In this document: positions 1-5,683 of the stretch, piece after piece
Layout of the letters: every line of letters begins with the position of its first letter
How positions within the stretch are numbered: the first letter of the stretch is position 1
Assembly: GCA_900548595.1 (NCBI GenBank)
Contig: URLB01000043.1
Location: forward strand, 1 to 15,114
Direction of reading: 5' to 3'
DNA length: 15,114 nucleotides
Source of the DNA: an uncultured Eubacteriales bacterium
GTDB taxonomy: Bacteria > Bacillota > Clostridia > Lachnospirales > Anaerotignaceae
The notes under the pieces: model-generated
Databases searched by the model: none
Seen by the model: the letters and a program-made list of their open reading frames with translations, nothing else
What the model was told of the DNA's origin: nothing
Made by a program: the position numbers and the translations under genes

Positions 1-12
1 GTTTTCATAGCT

Positions 13-504
13 CTATTCCTTATTCAATACACCGGGTACAAGCCTTGAAACCGTATCTATTATAGTTATCGCCGCAAGTTCTCCCCCTGTCAGGACAAAA
101 TCCCCGATAGATACTTCGTCTGTAACTATTTCTTCTATTATCCTTTCATCAACACCTTCATAGTGTCCGCAAAGAAATATAAGATTATCCTCTTTTGAAA
201 ATTCCTCAGCCATTTTTTGATTAAATTTTTTCCCCTGCGGACTCATATAAAGTACTCTGGCTTTGCCCGTTTTTTCTTCAATGCTTTTATATGCGTCATA
301 TATAGGCTGCGGCTGCATGACCATCCCCGCGCCGCCTCCGTATGGGTAATCGTCCACATGACGGTGCTTGTCCTTTGTGAAGTCTCTTATATTAACGGCT
401 TCAACGCCTATTACTCCGTCTTTTATGGCTCTTCCCGTTATACTATGCGATAAAGTTTCTTCTATCATCTCGGGAAAAAGTGTAAGGACATAAAATTTTT
501 TCAT
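13..504 (-). CDS. trmD: tRNA (guanine-N1)-methyltransferase TrmD, cut short by an in-frame TAG
   Basis: TrmD uses S-adenosylmethionine to methylate N1 of G37 in tRNAs, which prevents +1 frameshifting. The 163 residues seen cover the knotted SPOUT domain: YGGGAGMVM (55-63), MSPQG (87-91), GHYEGVDERI (113-122), SIGDFVLTGGELA (132-144) and RLVPGVL (154-160). The family is usually about 230-250 residues, so the interdomain loop and C-terminal tRNA-binding domain are missing. The frame meets TAG at 15-13 just after VLNKE. The next four codons in the same frame read Ser-Tyr-Glu-Asn, which fits where other TrmD proteins continue (E-x-S-x-x-E), so this looks like a nonsense codon inside a full-length gene that runs off the window. 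The ATG overlaps the rimM TAA by one base, so the two are translationally coupled. A real mutation, a sequence error and a recoded TAG cannot be told apart here. Identity is very sure; state of the gene is not. Confidence 0.9.
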   Translation of the reverse strand: MKKFYVLTLFPEMIEETLSHSITGRAIKDGVIGVEAVNIRDFTKDKHRHVDDYPYGGGAGMVMQPQPIYDAYKSIEEKTGKARVLYMSPQGKKFNQKMAEEFSKEDNLIFLCGHYEGVDERIIEEIVTDEVSIGDFVLTGGELAAITIIDTVSRLVPGVLNKE

Positions 505-1010
505 TATCTCAGCCCTTCCAGAAGTTTTACCGTCATCTTTCTGTTTGTCACATCAACTGCAATAATGCACTGTTTTATTGCCGGTATCAATATCTCGTTT
601 CCGTTTTCGTCCTTAACACCGTATACGTCGTTTGCGCCTGTTGTATACACTTCCTTCAATGTTCCGAGACGCTCGCCTTCATCGGTATACACTTCCATAT
701 CGTAAAGATCTCTTGTATAGTACTCGTCCTTTCCCAGCGGAAGCGCTTTTTCTTCCGGAATGAGAACTCTTCCGTTTTTAAATCCTTCAACTTGATTTAT
801 GTCGTTATATTCTTTAAGTGTAAGCAGCACAAAATTTTTATGATACGCAACTTTGTCTACCTTACAAACCTTTTTTTCGTTTTTAATTTCCAATATTACC
901 TCGTCAAGAAGTTCAAATCTTTCAGGCACATCCGTAGTAGGGAAAATTTTAAGCGTACCCTTTATTCCGTGAGTGCCGGCAATTTTTCCTATTTCAAAAA
1001 AATTATCCAT
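504..1010 (-). CDS. rimM: 16S rRNA processing protein RimM
   Basis: RimM is a ribosome-assembly factor that helps mature the 30S head, binding S19 and acting near the S16/S13 region. The 168-residue protein has the N-terminal RimM barrel with GKIAGTHGIKG (8-18) and a C-terminal PRC-barrel domain beginning around YYTRDLYDMEVYTDEGERLG. I place the start at the ATG at 1010 because AGGAG lies 7 bases upstream and MDNFFEIGKIAGTHGI matches the family N-terminus. An in-frame ATG at 1055 would add 15 residues encoded by the leader hairpin and is unlikely. The gene is read from its own promoter (about 1096-1124), separate from rpsP-khpA, and is coupled to trmD downstream. Length is normal and no key residue looks lost. 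Confidence 0.95.
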   Translation of the reverse strand: MDNFFEIGKIAGTHGIKGTLKIFPTTDVPERFELLDEVILEIKNEKKVCKVDKVAYHKNFVLLTLKEYNDINQVEGFKNGRVLIPEEKALPLGKDEYYTRDLYDMEVYTDEGERLGTLKEVYTTGANDVYGVKDENGNEILIPAIKQCIIAVDVTNRKMTVKLLEGLR

Positions 1011-1035
1011 ATTTTCGCTCCTGTATTTTAAAAAA

Positions 1036-1053
1036 GTTAGGTTCACACCTAAC
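1036..1053 (-). promoter_or_regulatory. Terminator-like hairpin in the rimM leader
   Basis: On the minus strand a perfect 7-bp stem, GTTAGGT/ACCTAAC, closes a GTGA (GNRA-type) tetraloop and is followed at once by six Ts. It lies about 35 bases after the predicted transcription start and 25 bases before the rimM ATG. The shape is that of a weak intrinsic terminator, so it may attenuate rimM-trmD, or simply stabilise the 5' end. The stem has only three G-C pairs and I see no convincing antiterminator. Confidence 0.5.
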
Positions 1054-1095
1054 ATTAAAAAGTATTTATAATCTCAAATATACTATTTATTAAAA

Positions 1096-1124
1096 TATAT
1101 ATCAAAACATTCCCAATTCGTCAA
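1096..1124 (-). promoter_or_regulatory. Sigma-A-type promoter for rimM-trmD
   Basis: On the minus strand TTGACG (1124-1119) and TATATA (1101-1096) are spaced by exactly 17 bases. Transcription would start near 1089 and give a leader of about 80 bases before rimM. The -35 box shares bases with the U-tract of the khpA terminator (1123-1128), so one unit ends where the next begins. Confidence 0.7.
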
Positions 1125-1161
1125 AAAATTCGAAAAAGCCCTAAAAGGACTTTTTCGAATT
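1123..1161 (-). terminator. Intrinsic terminator after khpA
   Basis: A 15-bp stem (arms 1127-1141 and 1147-1161, one G-U pair) closes a 5-base loop and is followed on the minus strand by six Ts. It starts 4 bases past the khpA stop. The arms begin AATTCGAAAAAG. On the plus strand it is also hairpin-shaped, but no plus-strand gene runs into it. It should end the ylxM-ffh-rpsP-khpA transcript. Confidence 0.92.
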
Positions 1162-1165
1162 GTAC

Positions 1166-1396
1166 TTATTGTACTATTTCCACCACAATTTTTTTATCAT
1201 CGTGAACTGCGGCAGCTTTTACAACAGTTCTTATAGCCTTGGCTATTCTTCCCTGTTTGCCGATAACTTTACCCATGTCGTCGGGAGCAACCTTAAGTTC
1301 AAGAACAATGGAACGCTCTCCCTTAATTTCAGACACAGATACCTGTTCAGGATTATCAACAAGGTTTTTAGCTATAATTTCCAATAATTCTTTCAT
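1166..1396 (-). CDS. khpA: KH-domain RNA-binding protein KhpA (YlqC family)
   Basis: This 76-residue protein is a single KH domain with the RNA-binding GxxG loop as GKQG (46-49) inside VIGKQGRIAKAIRTVVKAAA. In Firmicutes KhpA pairs with KhpB/Jag, binds many RNAs, and influences cell elongation and division; that partner is not in this window. The length is typical. The ATG has a strong AGGAGGT about 7 bases upstream. It follows rpsP by 19 bases, the usual arrangement in this group, and is the last gene before a strong terminator. Cytoplasmic, with no signal or membrane segment. Confidence 0.95.
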   Translation of the reverse strand: MKELLEIIAKNLVDNPEQVSVSEIKGERSIVLELKVAPDDMGKVIGKQGRIAKAIRTVVKAAAVHDDKKIVVEIVQ

Positions 1397-1415
1397 AGCC
1401 GTACCTCCTGCCGGA

Positions 1416-1658
1416 TTACTCGATAACGCCGGCTTTCTTTAATAAGGACTTAGCTGTGTCTGAAAGCTGTGCGCCCTTAGAGATCCAGTCTTTTGCCTGG
1501 TCAGCGTCAACCTTTAATACAGCGGGTTCCTTTGTAGGGTCGTAGTATCCGATTTCAGCGATTGACTTACCGTTTCTTGATGTTCTCTGGTCTGCAACAA
1601 CGATTCTATAGAAAGGTGCTTTCTTAGCTCCTAATCTTTTTAATCTGATTCTTACCAT
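1416..1658 (-). CDS. rpsP: 30S ribosomal protein S16
   Basis: S16 is a small-subunit protein that binds 16S rRNA early in assembly. The 80-residue frame begins MVRIRLKRLGAKKAPFYRIVVAD and carries the family signature RTSRNGKSIAEIGYYDP; its length is normal. The start has AGGAGGTG upstream. The 60-base gap from ffh contains a TATAAT-like stretch without a matching -35, so I infer co-transcription with ylxM-ffh but cannot exclude a weak extra promoter. The order ffh-rpsP-khpA-rimM-trmD is widespread in Firmicutes, which supports the calls on either side. Confidence 0.97.
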   Translation of the reverse strand: MVRIRLKRLGAKKAPFYRIVVADQRTSRNGKSIAEIGYYDPTKEPAVLKVDADQAKDWISKGAQLSDTAKSLLKKAGVIE

Positions 1659-1718
1659 TTGTGTTTCACCTCCTGTTATTTATTATATATAAACGCTTTC
1701 GCGATGATATATCAGTAA

Positions 1719-3056
1719 TCAGCGGAAAAACGGCATTCTGAACTTGCCTTTTTTTCCTTTTGCCAAAGAGTTTACCTGCTTCATCATCTTTTTCATTTCT
1801 TCAAACTGTTTAAGCAGTCTATTTACTTCGGCTATTGTTCGTCCCGAACCGTTTGCTATTCGTTTTTTTCTCGGTCCGTTAAGAATCGACGGATTTTGTC
1901 TTTCTTCCTTTGTCATTGACTGTATTATTGCCTCGATATGCGCCATAGCTTTCGGATCTACGTCAACGTCGTTAAGGTTAAGCTGGCTCATTCCGGGTAT
2001 CATACCTATCAAGTCTTTCAAAGGACCCATTTTTTTAATCTGCTGCATCTGGTCAAGGAAGTCCTCCAATGTAAAGTCATTGTTTCGCATTTTCTGAGCC
2101 ATTTCCATAGCCTGTTTTTCATCGTAGGCTTCCTGAGCCTTTTCAATAAGCGAAAGGACATCTCCCATTCCGAGTATTCTGGAAGCCATTCTGTCCGGAT
2201 AAAACGGCTCAAGATCTTCCATTTTTTCACCCATACCGATATATTTTATGGGTTTGCCTGTTACGCTTCTTACCGAAAGCGCCGCGCCGCCTCTGGCGTC
2301 ACCGTCAAGCTTTGTGAGAATAATCCCGTCTACTCCAAGCTGTCCGTTAAAGCTGTCGGCTACAGTAACTGCGTCCTGTCCTGTCATAGCGTCTACAACA
2401 AGAAGTATTTCCTGCGGTCTTACCGCTTCTTTAATATTTTTCAATTCCTCCATCAGTTCTTCATTAATATGAAGACGTCCGGCAGTATCTATCAAAATTA
2501 CGTCGTGTTTATTTTTTGCCGCATATTGCAATGATTCTTTGGCTATATCAACAGGATTTAACTTATCTCCCATTTCAAAAACGGGAATGCCGTAATTGTT
2601 TCCGACAACCTGTAACTGTTTTATAGCCGCCGGTCTGTACACGTCGCAGGCAACAAGCAACGGACTCTTTCCCTGTTTTTTCAAAAGTCCCGCAAGCTTT
2701 CCCGATGTTGTGGTTTTACCGGCACCCTGAAGTCCGACCATCATGTATACGGTAGGCGGCTTACTTGAAAAAGTAAGCTTGCTCTGAGAAGAACCCATAA
2801 GTTCTATAAGTTCCTCGTTAACAATTTTTATAACTTGCTGTCCCGGCGTAAGACTTTCAAGCACTTCGCTTCCGACAGCTCTTTCATTAACTTTATTTAT
2901 AAACTGCTTTACTATTTTAAAGTTGACGTCAGCCTCAAGAAGAGCGAGTTTGACCTCTCTCATGGCTTCCTTAACGTCTTTTTCGGTAAGTTTGCCCTTG
3001 CCTCTCAACTGTTTAAAAACAGCTTGCAGCTTTTCGGACAAATTTTCAAAAGCCAT
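1719..3056 (-). CDS. ffh: Signal recognition particle GTPase Ffh (SRP54)
   Basis: Ffh binds SRP RNA and the signal sequences of nascent proteins and delivers ribosomes to FtsY at the membrane. The 445-residue protein has the N domain (about 1-95), the GTPase G domain with P-loop GLQGAGKTT (108-116), DVYRPAAIKQL, DTAGR (190-194) and TKLDG (248-252), then the Met-rich M domain (about 325-445) with GMIPGM in the finger loop and the SRP RNA-binding stretch around GSGRTIAEVNRLLKQF. Length is normal. GGAGG sits 8 bases before the ATG. It follows ylxM by 25 bases and is probably expressed from the ylxM promoter. Its membrane receptor FtsY is encoded nearby but separated by two unrelated genes and a terminator. 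Confidence 0.98.
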   Translation of the reverse strand: MAFENLSEKLQAVFKQLRGKGKLTEKDVKEAMREVKLALLEADVNFKIVKQFINKVNERAVGSEVLESLTPGQQVIKIVNEELIELMGSSQSKLTFSSKPPTVYMMVGLQGAGKTTTSGKLAGLLKKQGKSPLLVACDVYRPAAIKQLQVVGNNYGIPVFEMGDKLNPVDIAKESLQYAAKNKHDVILIDTAGRLHINEELMEELKNIKEAVRPQEILLVVDAMTGQDAVTVADSFNGQLGVDGIILTKLDGDARGGAALSVRSVTGKPIKYIGMGEKMEDLEPFYPDRMASRILGMGDVLSLIEKAQEAYDEKQAMEMAQKMRNNDFTLEDFLDQMQQIKKMGPLKDLIGMIPGMSQLNLNDVDVDPKAMAHIEAIIQSMTKEERQNPSILNGPRKKRIANGSGRTIAEVNRLLKQFEEMKKMMKQVNSLAKGKKGKFRMPFFR

Positions 3057-3081
3057 ATTTTTTCCTCCGTTAATATGTGGA

Positions 3082-3432
3082 TTACTCTATGATTTCGTCA
3101 ACGGCATTTCTGATTTCTTCCGCTATTACAAGCGATTCGGATGAAAGTTCGTTTTTGTTTTCCAGTTCGTCAATCAGTTTTCTTATTCTGCCTGCGGAAT
3201 TTTTATTTGCCATAAACTTTTCCACCAACATAAGTTTTTCTTCGTACTCCGAAAGTATCTTTTCGGTTCTTTTAAGCTGGTCTCTTACTGCCTGGCGGCT
3301 TATATCAAGTTCCGCCGCTATTTCCGAAAGCGACATATCATTCTGATAAAACAACTCGTATATTTCTTTCTGCTTTTCCGTAAGCAGTTCTCCGTAAAAA
3401 TCATAAAGGAGAGTAGTTTTTAATATATCCAC
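3082..3432 (-). CDS. ylxM: YlxM-family helix-turn-helix protein (UPF0122), SRP-associated
   Basis: YlxM proteins are small helix-turn-helix proteins almost always encoded next to ffh; streptococcal YlxM has been linked to SRP function. The protein (116 residues from my chosen start) has the family N-terminus LLYDFYGELLTEKQ and a sigma-70 region-4-like helix-turn-helix SLSEIAAELDISRQAVRDQL at 34-53, then an acidic, probably coiled C-terminal half. There is no ATG start. I choose the GTG at 3432 because AGGAG lies 8 bases upstream; the in-frame GTG at 3441 overlaps the last G of that same AGGAG, so could not use it. A strong promoter and two matching palindromes precede the gene, which raises the possibility of autoregulation by its own HTH; this is inference. 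Confidence 0.93.
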   Translation of the reverse strand: MDILKTTLLYDFYGELLTEKQKEIYELFYQNDMSLSEIAAELDISRQAVRDQLKRTEKILSEYEEKLMLVEKFMANKNSAGRIRKLIDELENKNELSSESLVIAEEIRNAVDEIIE

Positions 3433-3447
3433 ATTACTCACTCCTAT

Positions 3448-3467
3448 GTAAAGTATTTTTACTTTAC
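3448..3467. promoter_or_regulatory. Perfect 8-4-8 palindrome at the ylxM transcription start
   Basis: The arms GTAAAGTA and TACTTTAC flank a TTTT spacer, a perfect inverted repeat. It lies right at the predicted start of the ylxM transcript and 2 bases before the ATAGGAG ribosome-binding region. It could be an operator, or a hairpin at the extreme 5' end of the mRNA. The second copy at the -35 box favours the operator reading. I do not recognise the motif as a known regulator's site. Confidence 0.6.
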
Positions 3468-3474
3468 TTGTGAT

Positions 3475-3503
3475 ATTTTAATATACCGCCGCCTCTTTGT
3501 CAA
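3475..3503 (-). promoter_or_regulatory. Strong sigma-A-type promoter for ylxM-ffh-rpsP-khpA
   Basis: A consensus -35 TTGACA (3503-3498) and a -10 TAAAAT (3480-3475) are spaced by 17 bases on the minus strand. Transcription should begin near 3468, leaving a leader of about 36 bases before the GTG start of ylxM. A palindrome overlaps the -35 and another lies at +1. Confidence 0.8.
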
Positions 3504-3518
3504 GTATTTTTACTTTAC
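3499..3518. promoter_or_regulatory. Second copy of the ylxM palindrome, overlapping the -35 box
   Basis: The sequence matches the element at 3448-3467 at 19 of 20 positions (GTCAAGTA instead of GTAAAGTA in one arm). The single difference falls inside the -35 hexamer, where TTGAC is needed for promoter function. The two copies are centred 51 bp apart, close to five helical turns, so they face the same side of the DNA. Confidence 0.6.
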
Positions 3519-3562
3519 ACGGTATGTTTTTTTATAAATACAGCAACTTATATTATCGCACC

Positions 3563-3591
3563 AAAAAACCCCGATATATAATCGGGGTTTT
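3563..3591 (-). terminator. Intrinsic terminator after the SLH protein gene
   Basis: An 11-bp perfect stem, AAAACCCCGAT/ATCGGGGTTTT (3565-3575 with 3581-3591), closes a 5-base loop and is followed on the minus strand by a run of six Ts in all. It begins 6 bases past the stop of the SLH gene and separates it from the ylxM promoter. Confidence 0.92.
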
Positions 3592-3596
3592 AAGAT

Positions 3597-4616
3597 TTAT
3601 TTTTCTTCCGCGAGTTCTGTTTTTTCCAAATTAAAGTTGACAACGCCGTATTTTATCCCTTTTTCAATTCCTATTCCGTTCACACGGAAACCGTATACAA
3701 GCCTGTATTCTCCCGATTCCAAATCATTGTAAAAATCGCTGAGTTTTATAGTTCTGTCACTGCTGTTATCAGCTTTTATCTGATAATTTATATCATTTAT
3801 ATTCTCATTGTCTCTGCTTATTTCTATCCATTGTCCGTTTATTTTTTTCTCAAGCTGGAATATTTGAGGGTTATAGGCATATATTGCCTCCGGTTCTTCA
3901 CCTAATCTTGTAAATCTGAGTTTTATCTCGCTGTCTGCATTTATCGGCTCTGAATTAAGAACGACAATACTTATATTTTTAGATAATCTATCGTCTGTTA
4001 TAACCGACTTCTCGTTCACATTAGGTATTTTTCCGTCAAGCGCTTCATCGGCTTTATAAAGCATTGCCAAAAACTCCGTTTTGGAAACATTATTTTGAGG
4101 CTTAAACGTCCCGTCATCATAGCCGGACACTATTCCCATTTCCGTAAGTATACATATATCTTTTTTTGAATAGTCGGAAATATCATCAGAGTCTGTAAAT
4201 TTCAATTCTGAATTTTTAGCTGTACTAAATCCGTAAGTTCTGACTATAAATGCAGCGGCCTGTTCCCTTGTAAGCACTTCATCCGCATCGGCATAAAGTT
4301 TTCCGTTTTCTTCTCTTCCCTTATATATGTCTGCGTTATACAGTCTTATAATATCATCTGTATAGCTGTCTTTTATTTCAATGTCCGAAAACGGGTTATC
4401 GATATAATAGGCTTTAAGATCTGCCGCAGCGCTTAACATTTCAGCCATTTCTCCCCTTGTCAACATGCCGTTTATGTTATAGTCCGCCGATATAATTTCT
4501 CTCTCTTTACCATACTTAACCGCATCATCATACCATTCCGCACCAAATGCAGTCATATTAAGAGCCGAAACGGCTACTACCGCACCCACTATAAATTTTT
4601 TATATCCCTTTATCAT
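3597..4616 (-). CDS. Secreted S-layer homology (SLH) domain protein with a C-terminal beta-rich domain
   Basis: The 339-residue protein starts with a signal peptide (basic MIKGYKK, hydrophobic 8-22, likely cleavage after AFGA at 26). Three SLH domains follow, at about 27-70, 75-130 and 138-190, with the characteristic motifs LTRGE (52-56), LTREQ (115-119) and VSKTE (177-181). SLH domains anchor proteins non-covalently to pyruvylated cell-wall polymers, so it should sit on the cell surface. Residues about 205-330 look like a beta-sandwich, with an ELEKK-type strand, NGQWIEI, and LESGEYRLVYGF near the end, resembling Ig-like domains found in Firmicute surface proteins; I cannot name the family. 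AGGAGG sits 8 bases before the ATG. It appears to be a single-gene unit: AT-rich spacer upstream, terminator downstream. It interrupts the ftsY/ylxM-ffh neighbourhood. Partner and exact role are unknown. Confidence 0.85.
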   Translation of the reverse strand: MIKGYKKFIVGAVVAVSALNMTAFGAEWYDDAVKYGKEREIISADYNINGMLTRGEMAEMLSAAADLKAYYIDNPFSDIEIKDSYTDDIIRLYNADIYKGREENGKLYADADEVLTREQAAAFIVRTYGFSTAKNSELKFTDSDDISDYSKKDICILTEMGIVSGYDDGTFKPQNNVSKTEFLAMLYKADEALDGKIPNVNEKSVITDDRLSKNISIVVLNSEPINADSEIKLRFTRLGEEPEAIYAYNPQIFQLEKKINGQWIEISRDNENINDINYQIKADNSSDRTIKLSDFYNDLESGEYRLVYGFRVNGIGIEKGIKYGVVNFNLEKTELAEEK

Positions 4617-4844
4617 ATCGAACCCCTCCTTATATTTAAAAGTTTACAAATACAAAATTAATATAAATTTACAATACCATACATTTACATTAATTTCTAC
4701 AAAATAACATAACTGTAACATAACCTTAAATATAGTGAAATATTGCTGAAATAAACGTAATTATAAAGATCCGTATTCTCCGCCGCGTATATATAACTTT
4801 TTATTACTAAGAATATAATTTGCAGAATTACATTAAATATATAA
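4617..4844. promoter_or_regulatory. AT-rich intergenic region upstream of the SLH gene
   Basis: This is the largest non-coding stretch in the window. It must hold the SLH-gene promoter, but I find no convincing -35/-10 pair. It contains an exact 9-base direct repeat TAACATAAC with an 11-base period (4705-4713 and 4716-4724), and an imperfect dyad with 12-base arms (4657-4694, ATTAAT at each end). An 11-base period is typical of OmpR/PhoB-type response regulator sites, but base composition weakens both signals. I see no tRNA, sRNA or reading frame in it. Confidence 0.4.
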
Positions 4845-4864
4845 AAGCCGCCATACGGCGGCTT
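4841..4864 (-). terminator. Intrinsic terminator after the TSUP gene
   Basis: An 8-bp perfect GC-rich stem, AAGCCGCC/GGCGGCTT (4845-4852 with 4857-4864), closes a 4-base loop and runs on the minus strand into TTTTAT. It lies 15 bases past the TSUP stop and is the only terminator seen downstream of the aroB-to-TSUP gene run. Confidence 0.88.
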
Positions 4865-4879
4865 CATATTATACTTCTA

Positions 4880-5635
4880 TTATATTGTCGTTATTATCAT
4901 ATATACGGCAATGATTACCGAAAACACTCCGACAACCATTTTAAGAGGTTTTGACGGAACCTTAGACGATAATTTTCGTCCTATAAACATGCTTATACAA
5001 TATGCCAGTAAAACCACAACCATATATAATGTTAAATCCGATAAATTTACATTTCTGACATAACCTACAAACGCAGGAACCGAAACAAAAAGTGAATCAA
5101 GCAATCCGACAGCCATAGCCGTATGTACTTCCATTCCCATTGTTGCTAGAAGCGGCATTACGAGTATAGGTCCACCCGAACCGCCGAGCGCGCATACAGC
5201 CCCGGTAATGATACCGAAAGCAAGCATGAAAGGCTTTGAATCCAACTTAGGACTTCTTTTCTCGTCGGAAGCTTTTTTTCTGCTCTCATTTATAACAATA
5301 TAAATTCCCGCCAACAGTACTACTATATAAAGTATGATTTTAACTCCCTTAGGACTGAAAAAAGAATTCAGCTTAACCCCTAAAACAGCTCCTATTGCAC
5401 TTCCGACGCAAAGCCACCCAAGAGTCTTTTTCTCTCTTGCCATTTTGTCCTTACATCCGACAAATCCGAGCGGACTGGATATAACAAACACCCAGTAGCT
5501 CAACACCAATGCTTCCGGTACGGAAAAATCAGTCAAAGCCGTATAAAACATCGGCAGAAGAAATCCCGATACTCCGCATGCCCCTACAATAAACCCGATT
5601 ATAGCATTTGCCAAAGTTGTCAATAAAAGCTGCAT
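4880..5635 (-). CDS. TauE/SafE (TSUP) family membrane transporter
   Basis: The 251-residue, very hydrophobic protein has about seven or eight membrane segments and the two-repeat architecture of the sulfite exporter TauE/SafE family. Each repeat starts with a Gly-rich helix ending in Pro: GACGVSGFLLP near 18-28 and CALGGSGGPILVMP near 148-161. Characterised members move small organosulfur or sulfur anions (sulfite, sulfoacetate, thiosulfate) across the cytoplasmic membrane, but substrate cannot be read from sequence. The ATG has AGGGGG upstream with 6 bases spacing. It follows ftsY by 48 bases with no visible terminator between, so it may be the last gene of the upstream run. No sulfur-metabolism gene is nearby. 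Confidence 0.85.
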   Translation of the reverse strand: MQLLLTTLANAIIGFIVGACGVSGFLLPMFYTALTDFSVPEALVLSYWVFVISSPLGFVGCKDKMAREKKTLGWLCVGSAIGAVLGVKLNSFFSPKGVKIILYIVVLLAGIYIVINESRKKASDEKRSPKLDSKPFMLAFGIITGAVCALGGSGGPILVMPLLATMGMEVHTAMAVGLLDSLFVSVPAFVGYVRNVNLSDLTLYMVVVLLAYCISMFIGRKLSSKVPSKPLKMVVGVFSVIIAVYMIITTI

Positions 5636-5683
5636 AATAATCCCCCTAATTATTCAACTAAAACCCCTTAACAATTTTTAATT

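Noticed and set aside
217..453. Plus-strand frame opposite trmD, and similar ones throughout the window
   Set aside because: All plus-strand frames overlap well-supported minus-strand genes, lack recognisable domains and ribosome-binding sites, and read as compositional mirrors.
1036..1053. Possible DtxR/IdeR-type iron box (TTAGGT...ACCTAA)
   Set aside because: The half-sites resemble TTAGGT/ACCTAA, but their spacing is 4 bases instead of 7 and the element lies downstream of the predicted start of a housekeeping unit. An RNA hairpin explains it better.
1053..1055. Upstream ATG at 1055 as the rimM start or as a leader peptide
   Set aside because: It is in frame with rimM, so it is not a separate peptide. 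It lies inside the leader hairpin, and the AGGAG site fits the ATG at 1010.
1676..1705. TATAAT-like box and a small CGC-GAAA-GCG hairpin between ffh and rpsP
   Set aside because: No -35 box lies at 16-18 bases, and the hairpin has only three G-C pairs with no T-run. Neither a promoter nor a terminator can be supported.
3499..3518. ylxM palindrome as a Rex, GlnR/TnrA or CopY site
   Set aside because: The 8-4-8 layout resembles Rex sites, but the arm sequence does not match TTGTGA. It also lacks the TGTNA-N7-TNACA of GlnR/TnrA and the TACA-TGTA core of CopY.
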